The notes under the pieces are model-generated. The model ran no database searches. It worked only from the letters and a program-made list of their open reading frames with translations, and was not told where the DNA came from. The position numbers and the translations under genes were made by a program. Source: Bacteroidales bacterium (GTDB lineage: Bacteria; Bacteroidota; Bacteroidia; Bacteroidales; WCHB1-69). Taken from it: 24,801 nucleotides of DNA. The DNA is taken from positions 1 to 24,801 of the forward strand of contig JAEERB010000017.1 in the NCBI GenBank assembly GCA_016285615.1, written 5' to 3'. Positions 1-7,398 of the stretch are shown in pieces. The first letter of the stretch is position 1; each line of letters begins with the position of its first letter.

Positions 1-1405
1 AGTCGCTGAAGAAGCCGTAACTGCAGCCGTTGGAGGTACCACCTTCGAAGATACCAATATGGAAATTAGCCTCATTGGTCAATGTAAACGATTGTGCCTC
101 ACCTAATTTTGACACAGGCACCTCTTTGGATGCATAAATCCAATGACCATTTGTGCCAGGCACCTCATGGAAATCGGATGCCTGAATAAAGTCATTGCCG
201 TTATTGAACAAGAAGCCCTCCTCATTACCCTGCTCTGTTGTAATGTTCAATATCATCTTCTTTCCACTACTGCAGCTCAGTTTGTTACGTGTATAGGTTA
301 CACCTGTAGAGCCCGTACAAGTAATATGAGGCAGCACAGCAGCGCCAAACTCACCGCCCATGCCGGTAAGCTGCCAAGCATAAACAGGTGCCGAAGTGAT
401 AAAATACATCGTCTGTTGTCCTCCAAACGACAAGCCATAGGTTTCTCCCGCATTCAGCGTTGCTTCAGCATTTGAAGCTCCATTCAAATAGATTTCCGTA
501 CCATTCTCCACAGCTGTAACATAAACCTTATCCCTGTCTCTATTCAAAGAACCCTTGATAGCAATAAATTCCGAACCCAATCTTTCCACAGGAATCAACT
601 GGTCGCCAATCAAATCCTGACCACCATTGTCCAACATATCGTCCGTCAGAGTAATGGCGATAGGCTTGGTAGATGTAACACGCGTACCTTGCAAGTGGTT
701 GCTTGCCTGACGGTCGACGGCCACACAGCTGTATGTCTGACCACGGTTAAGTGTTGTAGTGAAGGGCTCCAGACCATTATGGCTCAACATGGTGTTGGCA
801 GGATAAACGGTAACCTCGGTACTATCTTCCGTAGCCACTATGTCGATTCTGTTCAATGGTGTAGGCTGATAGGTGTTTCCATTAAAGCAGTCGGTCTGGC
901 CAGGAATATAAAACTCTGTGCCCAAAGCATTTGTACCTTTCAAAGCATATACCTCGGGGTTATTGGCACCCGAGTACGTCATTCCGACAGAATAATAGAC
1001 ACTAACATCTGCCGAGGCCTCAATCAGCAAGCCTTTATTCAAAGCCACATCATAATTGAAAGCCGTATGAGAATACTTAACTCTCTCATTGGGTGTTGAG
1101 CCGTTGGTTTCCAACGGTCTGTTCTCAACTATATCCACATAATCTGACAAGTCGAAAGTCACATTTCCAAAGGCCGCAACAGTTTCCTCCATCACTGGAA
1201 AATCGGGATTGGCGGGCATCGACACCTTCACCTTAACGGGGAAGTCGTTGAAAGAAGCCACATTGAAGATGATGGGTCTATCCATACCACCGTTCCAGCA
1301 ACTGATTTCCGGTGCCACGAACCAGAATGCCGTGTCGAGCTGGGCGTAAGAGGCACACGCCAACATGACAAGCACTTGCAACAATAACAGACGAATGTAT
1401 TTCAT
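1..1405 (-). CDS. Secreted IgGFc-binding-like surface protein, 3' part cut by window edge
   Basis: An open frame runs on the minus strand from an ATG at 1405 off the left edge (about 468 codons visible, no stop). It starts MKYIRLLLLQVLVMLACASYAQ, a signal peptide. The rest is clearly paralogous to the 939-aa protein encoded just upstream. Shared blocks include FWFVAPEI, VATED-T-VT-YP, TDDMLD, AWQLTG-G-EFG, LPHI-CTGS and GCSYGFF. This pattern of VATEDNT and GDQ-P...LG-E followed by an IVIKG-like strand resembles the IgGFc-binding N-terminal family, which is often found in secreted adhesin-like proteins of Bacteroidota. The gene starts 29 nt after the paralog's stop, so both are probably co-transcribed. 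A C-terminal sorting domain would lie outside the window; that is inference. Ligand and role are unknown. A lipobox reading (MLAC) is possible, but the paralog has an ordinary signal peptide. Confidence 0.85.
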   Translation of the reverse strand, partial: MKYIRLLLLQVLVMLACASYAQLDTAFWFVAPEISCWNGGMDRPIIFNVASFNDFPVKVKVSMPANPDFPVMEETVAAFGNVTFDLSDYVDIVENRPLETNGSTPNERVKYSHTAFNYDVALNKGLLIEASADVSVYYSVGMTYSGANNPEVYALKGTNALGTEFYIPGQTDCFNGNTYQPTPLNRIDIVATEDSTEVTVYPANTMLSHNGLEPFTTTLNRGQTYSCVAVDRQASNHLQGTRVTSTKPIAITLTDDMLDNGGQDLIGDQLIPVERLGSEFIAIKGSLNRDRDKVYVTAVENGTEIYLNGASNAEATLNAGETYGLSFGGQQTMYFITSAPVYAWQLTGMGGEFGAAVLPHITCTGSTGVTYTRNKLSCSSGKKMILNITTEQGNEEGFLFNNGNDFIQASDFHEVPGTNGHWIYASKEVPVSKLGEAQSFTLTNEANFHIGIFEGGTSNGCSYGFFSD

Positions 1406-1434
1406 GATTTATTATTTTGCTCTATTACAGAATA

Positions 1435-4254
1435 TTACCTAACAATAGTCACACTGCCATACTTCATTTTCAACTCATCAGGCGAAGTGGCACATGTAAA
1501 ACGAGCCACCCACGAATAGACGCCTATCGGTAGCAACTTGCCATTCACAGTGCCATCCCAAGTTTCTGTCACATCGTTCAGCGTATGAATCTGCTTGCCC
1601 CAGCGGTCGTAGATGTACAGCGTGAAGCTGGCAAAGAGGTTCTCCGAAATCACCGACGGGCCCCACACATCGTTCAAGCCGTCATCATTGGGAGTGAACG
1701 AATTGGGGATAAAGAACGAGCAGGGGCAATTCTGCACCACTTTTTGAGACGTGGTCATACAAGGGCCGTTCGATGCTTTGACCATATAGGTTCCTGCCGT
1801 GGTGATGGTAATATTGGGCGACAATTCACCTGTACTCCATTCCAGATATTCAGCGTCTGTCTGCGCCGACAGCACCATCGAGCCATCAGCACAAAGATCT
1901 CCGATTTCGGTTATAAAGATATTGGGAGTTTCAATAATGTCAAAATGAATCGTGTCGGCACCCCAGCATTTGTAGTTGTATGCCTTGCACCAGAAGTCAC
2001 CCGGATAGTTGGCCACACACTGGCGGTCGGTAGCACCGGTGCTCCATTCGTAGCGCTCGGCTGCCACACCTGCATCAAGCGTCTTGTACACATTGTCGCA
2101 GAACAGCGAATCTTCGCCCAAATAGACTTGTGGACTGAATATCTGAGTCACCAGCAGCGTATCGCTGCCCTTGCAGCCCAGGGAGTCCACCAGTACATAA
2201 TAAGTGCCTGGCGAAGAGACGGTGATATAGGCCGATGTATCACCCGTATTCCACTGATATTTAGCCGATTCTATCTCCACACCGATAGTATAGCTGAAAT
2301 CATCGCAGAAGATGGAGTCGATACCGATAAAGGGCTCTGGGTTAGCAGCCAGAATGACATTGACGGTGTCTGAGGCCTCGCACTGACCGTTATAGGCCGT
2401 CACACTATACTCACCGCTTTCGTTCACCGTAATTGCCGACTCCGTTTCGCCCGTGTTCCACTCGTATCGCTTGGCATGTTCACAAGTGGCATCCAAGCGG
2501 ACCGAATTACCATCGCAAATCGTCGTGTCGGGGCCCAAGTCGGGATGAGGCACCTCCTTCACTATCACATTCACCTCAGCATAATCCACACCACAGGTTT
2601 TGATGGAGGGGTCCATCTCGCCCGAGATGCGGAAGATACCATTCTGCTCCATCGTCACACTGGGGAATGTCAGAGAGTCGCCCTCCGCATGGAAGCCGTT
2701 GGGGCCATCCCAGATTATCTTGCTCAAAATCTCATCATTACGATTGAAGAGAAAGGTAAGCGAGTCGCCTTCGCAGAAGATGTCGTCGCTATGGTTAGTG
2801 GCCAATTCCAACTTATAGCCCATGGCAAAGTCGGTGAAGAAACCGTAACTACAGCCACCCGAGCTACCACCTTCGAAGACGCCCACATGGAAGTTCGACT
2901 CATTGGTAATGGAGATGGACGAGCCGACGGGGCAGTCGCTGAGCGAGACGGTGATGCTCGCAAATCTCCAATCGTTCCTGCCTGGCACCGTTTGGAATGC
3001 CGACGCTGGCAAAATATTGTTTCTCACCACATTATTCACCCTAACCTCAAAGGAATTAATATATTCTTTCGGCACGGTGATGTTCATTTTCAACTTATTG
3101 TTGCTATTCTTACTCAAATCGGTACGGGTGTACATAAATTCCTTCGAACCAGTACAATAGATATGCGGCAAGATGGCACCGCCAAACTCGTTGCCGAAGC
3201 CTGTCAACTGCCATGCCGAAACAGGATTATTGGTCTTAAAGCTCATCGCATTAGAAGAGGACGAATACTGCGAGAAAGGCAGTACTGCTAGTTGGCCCTT
3301 GTTGATGGTCTTCGCGGGATTGGCTGAGCCATTGACAAACACCTGTGTGGCGTCTTCTGTTGCCAGCACATAGACTCTCTCCCTATCGCTGTTCATTTCA
3401 CCTTTCACAGCCACATATTCGGTGCCCAGCAACGTATTGGGAACAATCTGGTCGCCAGCGACATCCTCGCCACTCCAACCGAAATCGAGCATATCGTCGG
3501 TCACCGTGATGGCAATCTTCTCGTCGGCTACAACACGCGTGCCATATAAATGATTTTCCGCTTTATTGTTCACGGCAACGCAGCAATAGGTCTGACCTTT
3601 GTCAAGTTTAACGGTAAACGGATTGTTATAATCGTTATTCGTATGGTGCTGCATAATGTTCTTGGCGCGGGGATAGATGGTAACAGTCGTATTATCCTCC
3701 GTGGCTACGATGTCGAACTTATCAATAGGCTTAGGATTTGCATAACCGCCGTCACTGGTATTGTCCACCTCATTCTGCCCTGGCACAAAAAACTCTTTAC
3801 CCAACGCATTTTGCCCCTTTAGAGCAAAATACTCCGTATTGTAGAAATTGCCCGACTTGACAAAATAGGCCACGCTCACATTCTCAGATGCTGTAATCAG
3901 CAATCCTTTGTTGAACACCTGATCGTAATTCATTGCCGAGTGGGGCTGGGATTGATCTGCAGGTCTGTTTTCAATCAAATCTATGTAGTCCCTCAAGCCA
4001 ATATCGAGCGCTTTGTGAGGCTGAATATCTTGCATTATTACAGGGAAAGCAGGATTGGCAGGTTGTGATATCGTGACAGTCACAGGAACATCGTTCAAAG
4101 AAGATATGATTAACGACATAGGACGGTCATGGCTACCACTTTGCTTGCATATTTCGGGAGCCACAAACCAAAACTCCGTATCCATCTGTGCGTAACTGGT
4201 TCCCGTAATGGCTAATAACAATATGAAAAACAACCGCTTAAACATAGTGCGCAT
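1435..4254 (-). CDS. T9SS type B surface protein: IgGFc-binding-like domain, Ig-like repeats, gliding-type C-terminal domain
   Basis: This is a 939-aa secreted protein. Residues 1-22 are a signal peptide. Residues 25-475 form the IgGFc-binding-like region (VATEDNTTVTIYP near 183-195, TDDMLD near 252, GDQIVPNTLLGTEY near 267). From about 485 come one longer and four shorter Ig-like modules (about 570-635, 640-704, 708-774, 777-841). The short ones share a C...Y-WNTG/WSTG-T...I-V...G-Y-V pattern. Residues 845-939 are the CHU_C/TIGR04131 type B sorting domain, with PNSFTPNDDGLNDVW, YDRWGKQI and WDGTVNGKLLPIGVYSW. This predicts export across the outer membrane by the type IX system and display or release at the surface. 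It probably acts as an adhesin or matrix protein, but the ligand cannot be read from sequence. A second ATG at 4245 is an alternative start. A paralog follows 29 nt downstream. Confidence 0.9.
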   Translation of the reverse strand: MRTMFKRLFFILLLAITGTSYAQMDTEFWFVAPEICKQSGSHDRPMSLIISSLNDVPVTVTISQPANPAFPVIMQDIQPHKALDIGLRDYIDLIENRPADQSQPHSAMNYDQVFNKGLLITASENVSVAYFVKSGNFYNTEYFALKGQNALGKEFFVPGQNEVDNTSDGGYANPKPIDKFDIVATEDNTTVTIYPRAKNIMQHHTNNDYNNPFTVKLDKGQTYCCVAVNNKAENHLYGTRVVADEKIAITVTDDMLDFGWSGEDVAGDQIVPNTLLGTEYVAVKGEMNSDRERVYVLATEDATQVFVNGSANPAKTINKGQLAVLPFSQYSSSSNAMSFKTNNPVSAWQLTGFGNEFGGAILPHIYCTGSKEFMYTRTDLSKNSNNKLKMNITVPKEYINSFEVRVNNVVRNNILPASAFQTVPGRNDWRFASITVSLSDCPVGSSISITNESNFHVGVFEGGSSGGCSYGFFTDFAMGYKLELATNHSDDIFCEGDSLTFLFNRNDEILSKIIWDGPNGFHAEGDSLTFPSVTMEQNGIFRISGEMDPSIKTCGVDYAEVNVIVKEVPHPDLGPDTTICDGNSVRLDATCEHAKRYEWNTGETESAITVNESGEYSVTAYNGQCEASDTVNVILAANPEPFIGIDSIFCDDFSYTIGVEIESAKYQWNTGDTSAYITVSSPGTYYVLVDSLGCKGSDTLLVTQIFSPQVYLGEDSLFCDNVYKTLDAGVAAERYEWSTGATDRQCVANYPGDFWCKAYNYKCWGADTIHFDIIETPNIFITEIGDLCADGSMVLSAQTDAEYLEWSTGELSPNITITTAGTYMVKASNGPCMTTSQKVVQNCPCSFFIPNSFTPNDDGLNDVWGPSVISENLFASFTLYIYDRWGKQIHTLNDVTETWDGTVNGKLLPIGVYSWVARFTCATSPDELKMKYGSVTIVR

Positions 4255-4277
4255 AATAGTTCAAATTTTTCAAGCCA

Positions 4278-4285
4278 CAAATTTA
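4278..4285 (-). promoter_or_regulatory. Bacteroidota -7 box (TAAATTTG)
   Basis: On the minus strand TAAATTTG matches the Bacteroidota primary-sigma -7 consensus TAnnTTTG, 24 nt upstream of the 939-aa gene's ATG. No clear TTTG -33 box is visible at 19-21 nt, so only the -7 box supports the call. Confidence 0.45.
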
Positions 4286-4416
4286 ACATTTATATCTTAA
4301 ACTTTGCATTCTCTTAAAAAAAAGAGAGAGAAAACCTAAAAAAAAAAGCACCAACAACAACACTCTTTTGCCCATTGTTGGCGGCAAGACGACTCATTTT
4401 TCGCAAAAAAAGTCAT

Positions 4417-4453
4417 AAAAAAAAGTCTTCCGTTGTGGGAAGACTTTTTTTTT
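4417..4453. terminator. Bidirectional intrinsic terminator
   Basis: AGTCTTCC pairs with GGAAGACT around a 6-nt GTTGTG loop. The stem is flanked by A runs on the left and T runs on the right, so each strand reads stem-loop plus poly-T. It lies 20 nt past the stop of the minus-strand 240-aa gene and most likely ends that transcript. Confidence 0.85.
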
Positions 4454-4472
4454 CGGGAAATATGTTCGATAA

Positions 4473-5195
4473 TTATTTCACAATCATCTTCTTGGTCATC
4501 AAAGCGCGGCTGTTCTGTTCAATCGAATAGAAATATACACCAGCTGTCAAATCCGACACGTTAATCATCATCTTCTCGGAAGCCTGCGGCATAGGCACCG
4601 TCATAACGGTCTTGCCAATCAGGTTCTTAACTACCAAGTAGGCAGGAGCCATATTACCTTGCGGCAGTTGATAGGCAATCGTCACATTGTCGGAAGCAGG
4701 GTTCGGATAGGCGTTCAGCGAAACCTCGCTCATGCTATTGTTCTTAACACCTGTAACAGCGTTAAAGCGAACATATACGGCTGTCAGGTCCGACAATTTG
4801 TCTTCCACATAAACCGAATATTTAATCAATGAGGTACCGGCATTGCCCTTGGGCGTGTAATGTGCCGAAAATTCATTTTTCAAAGTGTCTTTAGGATTAA
4901 TGTCCAATCCGTAAACACAAGTATCGGTAGCTGAATCGAAGCAGTTGCCGAAGCAGAAATAGTTGTCAGAACCCGAAACCAACGAGATGTTCTCGCGGGC
5001 AGCCCAAGCAATCAACGTATCTTCAGTCAGATTGACTACGTCAAAATAGAGCTCTGTCTCTGCATACGGAGAGGTAACAGCTATATCAATGGTATCGCCT
5101 GCAGCCAAAGCCTTGCCTTGGTACATAATCTGCAAACTCTGACCAAAAGCAAAGGTGGAGGCTAAAAACATGAAAACAAATAAAATCTTCTTCAT
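4473..5195 (-). CDS. Small T9SS type A secreted protein of unknown function
   Basis: A 240-aa protein. Residues 1-18 are a signal peptide (MKKILFVFMFLASTFAFG). Residues 19-155 are a beta-rich domain that I do not recognise by name; it contains a CFGNCF motif at 81-86, a further Cys near 93 and an HYTPKGNAG turn near 112-120. Residues about 160-240 are a type A sorting domain: YPNPASDNVTI at 163-173, then strands, LTAGVYFYSIE near 216, and a basic end TKKMIVK. Type A domains are recognised by the type IX machinery and are normally removed by PorU on the surface. The gene has its own -7 box upstream and a strong terminator downstream, so it is probably monocistronic. I have seen the two-Cys CFGNC pattern in other Bacteroidota T9SS proteins, but no function is known to me. 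Confidence 0.88.
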   Translation of the reverse strand: MKKILFVFMFLASTFAFGQSLQIMYQGKALAAGDTIDIAVTSPYAETELYFDVVNLTEDTLIAWAARENISLVSGSDNYFCFGNCFDSATDTCVYGLDINPKDTLKNEFSAHYTPKGNAGTSLIKYSVYVEDKLSDLTAVYVRFNAVTGVKNNSMSEVSLNAYPNPASDNVTIAYQLPQGNMAPAYLVVKNLIGKTVMTVPMPQASEKMMINVSDLTAGVYFYSIEQNSRALMTKKMIVK

Positions 5196-5240
5196 AGTTT
5201 ATCGTTTTAGGTAATTATCAATACGAACAGTTTTATAATG

Positions 5241-5248
5241 CAAAGATA
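5241..5248 (-). promoter_or_regulatory. Bacteroidota -7 box (TATCTTTG)
   Basis: Minus-strand TATCTTTG fits TAnnTTTG, 45 nt upstream of the ATG at 5195 of the 240-aa T9SS protein. No good -33 box is seen. Confidence 0.45.
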
Positions 5249-5305
5249 GGAGTTTTTTTGATAAGTTTAATAAAAGAATGAATTTTTTGTTGAAATGTTT
5301 AATTG

Positions 5306-5380
5306 TTGAAGTGAGAAGTGAGGAGTGAAAAGTGAGAAGTTAAGAAACTAAGAAACTAAGAAATTAAGAAGTTAAGAACT
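5306..5380. repeat. Tandem short repeat: five 7-mers then five 8-mers
   Basis: 5306-5340 reads TTGAAGT, GAGAAGT, GAGGAGT, GAAAAGT, GAGAAGT (period 7). 5341-5380 reads TAAGAAAC twice, then TAAGAAAT, TAAGAAGT, TAAGAACT (period 8). It lies in the 253-bp gap between the 240-aa gene and the GH127 gene, and on the minus strand is downstream of GH127. The unit is close to the heptamers elsewhere in the window. Confidence 0.85.
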
Positions 5381-5395
5381 ATCGAGTATTAGCCG

Positions 5396-5450
5396 CTAAC
5401 AACTAAAAACTAACAACTAGAAACTTTTTGAATTCTGAATTCTGAATTTT
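5396..5450. repeat. Heptamer array abutting the GH127 stop codon
   Basis: 5396-5423 reads CTAACAA, CTAAAAA, CTAACAA, CTAGAAA. 5427-5447 reads TTTGAAT, TCTGAAT, TCTGAAT. The array ends 1 nt before the GH127 stop codon complement (TTA at 5449-5451). The segment 5425-5450 is identical to 7326-7351. Confidence 0.85.
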
Positions 5451-7272
5451 ATTCCGCCGGTACCCACACATCCATACGCCCTGCTTCGCGGTTGTCCCAC
5501 AGGAAATAGGGAATGAAGCGCAGTCCCGACTTTTGTGCTTGAATGACTTTCGCACCAGGAAGCAAAGCATTATCCGACAATACTTTATATTCGTCACCCT
5601 TCAAAATACGGGCGTGATCCATATCGGGATTATCGGTCTGCTCGATACAATAGACCAGCGGTCCCCGCTGAATGGCTTTGCGGCCCTCGTTGGCCTTCAC
5701 CCGCGGGTCGTCGGTCAGCACTTTCACAGGCATCTCCATATTCAAAACGATCCCGCTCTCTTTGGTCCACTTGCGGTCGATGGTCAGGTAGCCGTCATGC
5801 ACCTTCGCCTTGACCAGTTTCCCATCCACATACACCGACCACGACTCGCACCACGACGGAATACGCAACTTAACAGCAAAACGCGCCGGCTTCTCGGGCA
5901 TCACTACCATGCTCACCTTGCCATCCCACGGATAGTCGGTTTCCATAGCTATTGTCACTTCTGTATTTGCTTTGGGAACAGCCACTTTCGTTGAGCTGCC
6001 CACATAGAGATTTACCCAAACGGCATCATCCGACAGCGCATAGATGTAGCCACCCACCGAGGCGATGAAGCGCGACAACTGGCTCGGACAGCAGGCGGTG
6101 CCATACCACGGCTTGCGGTGATGGCCACCATCCGACGACAGCGGGTTGACATAGAAGAAGCGGTCGCCCGACACCGACATGCCGGCCAGTGCGCCGTTGT
6201 AGAGTGAGCGTTCCAACACATCGATGTACTTGCCGTTGCCCGAGAACATGTTCATCCGCTGGTTCCAGAAGACCATGCCCACCGAAGCGCAGGTCTCGCA
6301 GTAGGCCTCGCGATTGGGCTTGTCGAAATCTTCGGTAAAACCCTCATTGTGTTTCGACGAGCCGATGCCGCCAGTCACGTACATCTGCGCCGTGGTCAGG
6401 TGTTCCCAGATGGAATGGAGGGCTGGCAAGTAGGTGGGATCGGAAGCCGCCGACGCATAATCGGCCATGCCCGTAAACAGGTACATGGCACGCACAGCAT
6501 GACCGCCAATGCGCTTCAAGTCCTTCACTGGCACAGCATTCTGGTCGTAGCCAGGATTGCCCGGACGCGACACAATGCCCCTGCCCCGCTCTTCCAGCAA
6601 GAAGTGCGCCAAGTCGAGATACTTCTTTTCCTGCGTATGGCGATACAGTTTCACCAGCGCCAGCTCTATCTCCTCGTGACCTGGCACCCAATCTTTCTTA
6701 CCAGGACCGAAGGTTTCGCAGAGATAATCGGCCCAACGTGTAGCCACTTTCAGCAGAGCGTCCTTACCCGTAGCGTCGTAGTAGGCCAAGGCCGCCTCAA
6801 TCAGGTGACCGCCGCAATACATCTCGTGCTTGTCCATATCGGTCCAGCGCTTGTCGAGGCCGTTGATGGTGTAGTAGGTATTGATGTAGCCATCGGGCTG
6901 CTGGGCGGCAGCAATCAGCATGATGATGCTGTCGGCGACATGCTCCACTTCGGGATTGGGGAAATGGCGCAGCGAATAGGAAACACCTTCCAACACCTTG
7001 TACAAGTCGGAATCATCGAAGAAAACGCCCTTGAAAATGCCCTTCTTCAAGCCCGCAGCGATAGCGAAATTGTTCACGCGGTTGGTCTGCGTCATGCACT
7101 GGTCCAAACAAAACGGGATAGTCACCTCAGCATGCCGCTGGATTCGCGGAGCCCAGAAGTTATCGTTGACACTCACCTGCGCGAAATTGACAGGGTGATT
7201 TTTCTCAAGAGGCTGCGCGAAAACGAGTTCCGCCACCAAAAGCAGGAACATGAAGAAAAGGAATCGTTTCAT
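5449..7272 (-). CDS. Secreted GH127 beta-L-arabinofuranosidase-like glycoside hydrolase
   Basis: A 607-aa enzyme with a signal peptide (1-19), starting at ATG 7272. An in-frame extension further upstream is only antisense to the GT4 gene. The protein has the DUF1680/GH127 layout: an all-alpha barrel with YCGGHLIEAALAYYDATG near 152-169 and WVPGHEEIELALVKLYR near 195-211, then C-terminal beta domains. The zinc-thiolate site of the characterised enzyme HypBA1 (Glu338, Cys340, Cys417, Cys418) appears as ETC (E326, C328) and GTACCPS (C394, C395). The acid/base Glu322 matches E310, with the same 16-residue spacing to E326. All key residues are therefore present. Retaining release of beta-L-arabinofuranose from plant glycans is expected, though GH127 relatives act on other furanosides. 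No SusC/SusD genes are nearby. Its -7 box is at 7291-7298. Confidence 0.93.
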   Translation of the reverse strand: MKRFLFFMFLLLVAELVFAQPLEKNHPVNFAQVSVNDNFWAPRIQRHAEVTIPFCLDQCMTQTNRVNNFAIAAGLKKGIFKGVFFDDSDLYKVLEGVSYSLRHFPNPEVEHVADSIIMLIAAAQQPDGYINTYYTINGLDKRWTDMDKHEMYCGGHLIEAALAYYDATGKDALLKVATRWADYLCETFGPGKKDWVPGHEEIELALVKLYRHTQEKKYLDLAHFLLEERGRGIVSRPGNPGYDQNAVPVKDLKRIGGHAVRAMYLFTGMADYASAASDPTYLPALHSIWEHLTTAQMYVTGGIGSSKHNEGFTEDFDKPNREAYCETCASVGMVFWNQRMNMFSGNGKYIDVLERSLYNGALAGMSVSGDRFFYVNPLSSDGGHHRKPWYGTACCPSQLSRFIASVGGYIYALSDDAVWVNLYVGSSTKVAVPKANTEVTIAMETDYPWDGKVSMVVMPEKPARFAVKLRIPSWCESWSVYVDGKLVKAKVHDGYLTIDRKWTKESGIVLNMEMPVKVLTDDPRVKANEGRKAIQRGPLVYCIEQTDNPDMDHARILKGDEYKVLSDNALLPGAKVIQAQKSGLRFIPYFLWDNREAGRMDVWVPAE

Positions 7273-7290
7273 ATTGAAAGTATTTTGGGA

Positions 7291-7298
7291 CAAAGATA
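7291..7298 (-). promoter_or_regulatory. Bacteroidota -7 box (TATCTTTG)
   Basis: Minus-strand TATCTTTG matches TAnnTTTG, 18 nt upstream of the GH127 ATG at 7272. The -33 region has no obvious TTTG. The site supports the start at 7272 over any upstream start. Confidence 0.5.
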
Positions 7299-7327
7299 AG
7301 GAAATTATGGAGTTATGGAATTTGTTT

Positions 7328-7355
7328 TTTGAATTCTGAATTCTGAATTTTGAAC
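7328..7355. repeat. Heptamer array TTTGAAT/TCTGAAT (4 units)
   Basis: Reads TTTGAAT, TCTGAAT, TCTGAAT, TTTGAAC, in the divergent gap between GH127 and the GT4 gene. Positions 7326-7351 are identical over 26 bp to 5425-5450 on the other side of GH127. Confidence 0.85.
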
Positions 7356-7369
7356 TTCTATCTTTTTTG

Positions 7370-7377
7370 TACCTTTG
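7370..7377 (+). promoter_or_regulatory. Bacteroidota -7 box (TACCTTTG) for the GT4 gene
   Basis: TACCTTTG matches TAnnTTTG, 21 nt before the ATG at 7399. A TTTG within the last heptamer of the adjacent repeat lies 17 nt upstream, slightly short of the usual 19-21 nt, so the repeat may lend the -33 box. Confidence 0.5.
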
Positions 7378-7398
7378 CATTTCTAAACGCCGCACACG

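Noticed and set aside
1..1405. Assembly duplication explaining the two similar surface genes
   Set aside because: The two copies differ throughout at protein and DNA level, so they are true paralogs.
1585..3291. Long plus-strand reading frames opposite the 939-aa surface protein
   Set aside because: They have no family motifs and mirror the codon structure of the minus-strand gene, which has a signal peptide, repeated Ig modules and a sorting domain.
6349..7299. 316-aa plus-strand frame opposite GH127
   Set aside because: It is antisense to conserved GH127 sequence including the catalytic region; composition is typical of a shadow frame.
5425..7351. Insertion sequence carrying GH127
   Set aside because: No transposase, terminal inverted repeats or target duplication were found; the flanking repeats belong to the general heptamer family.
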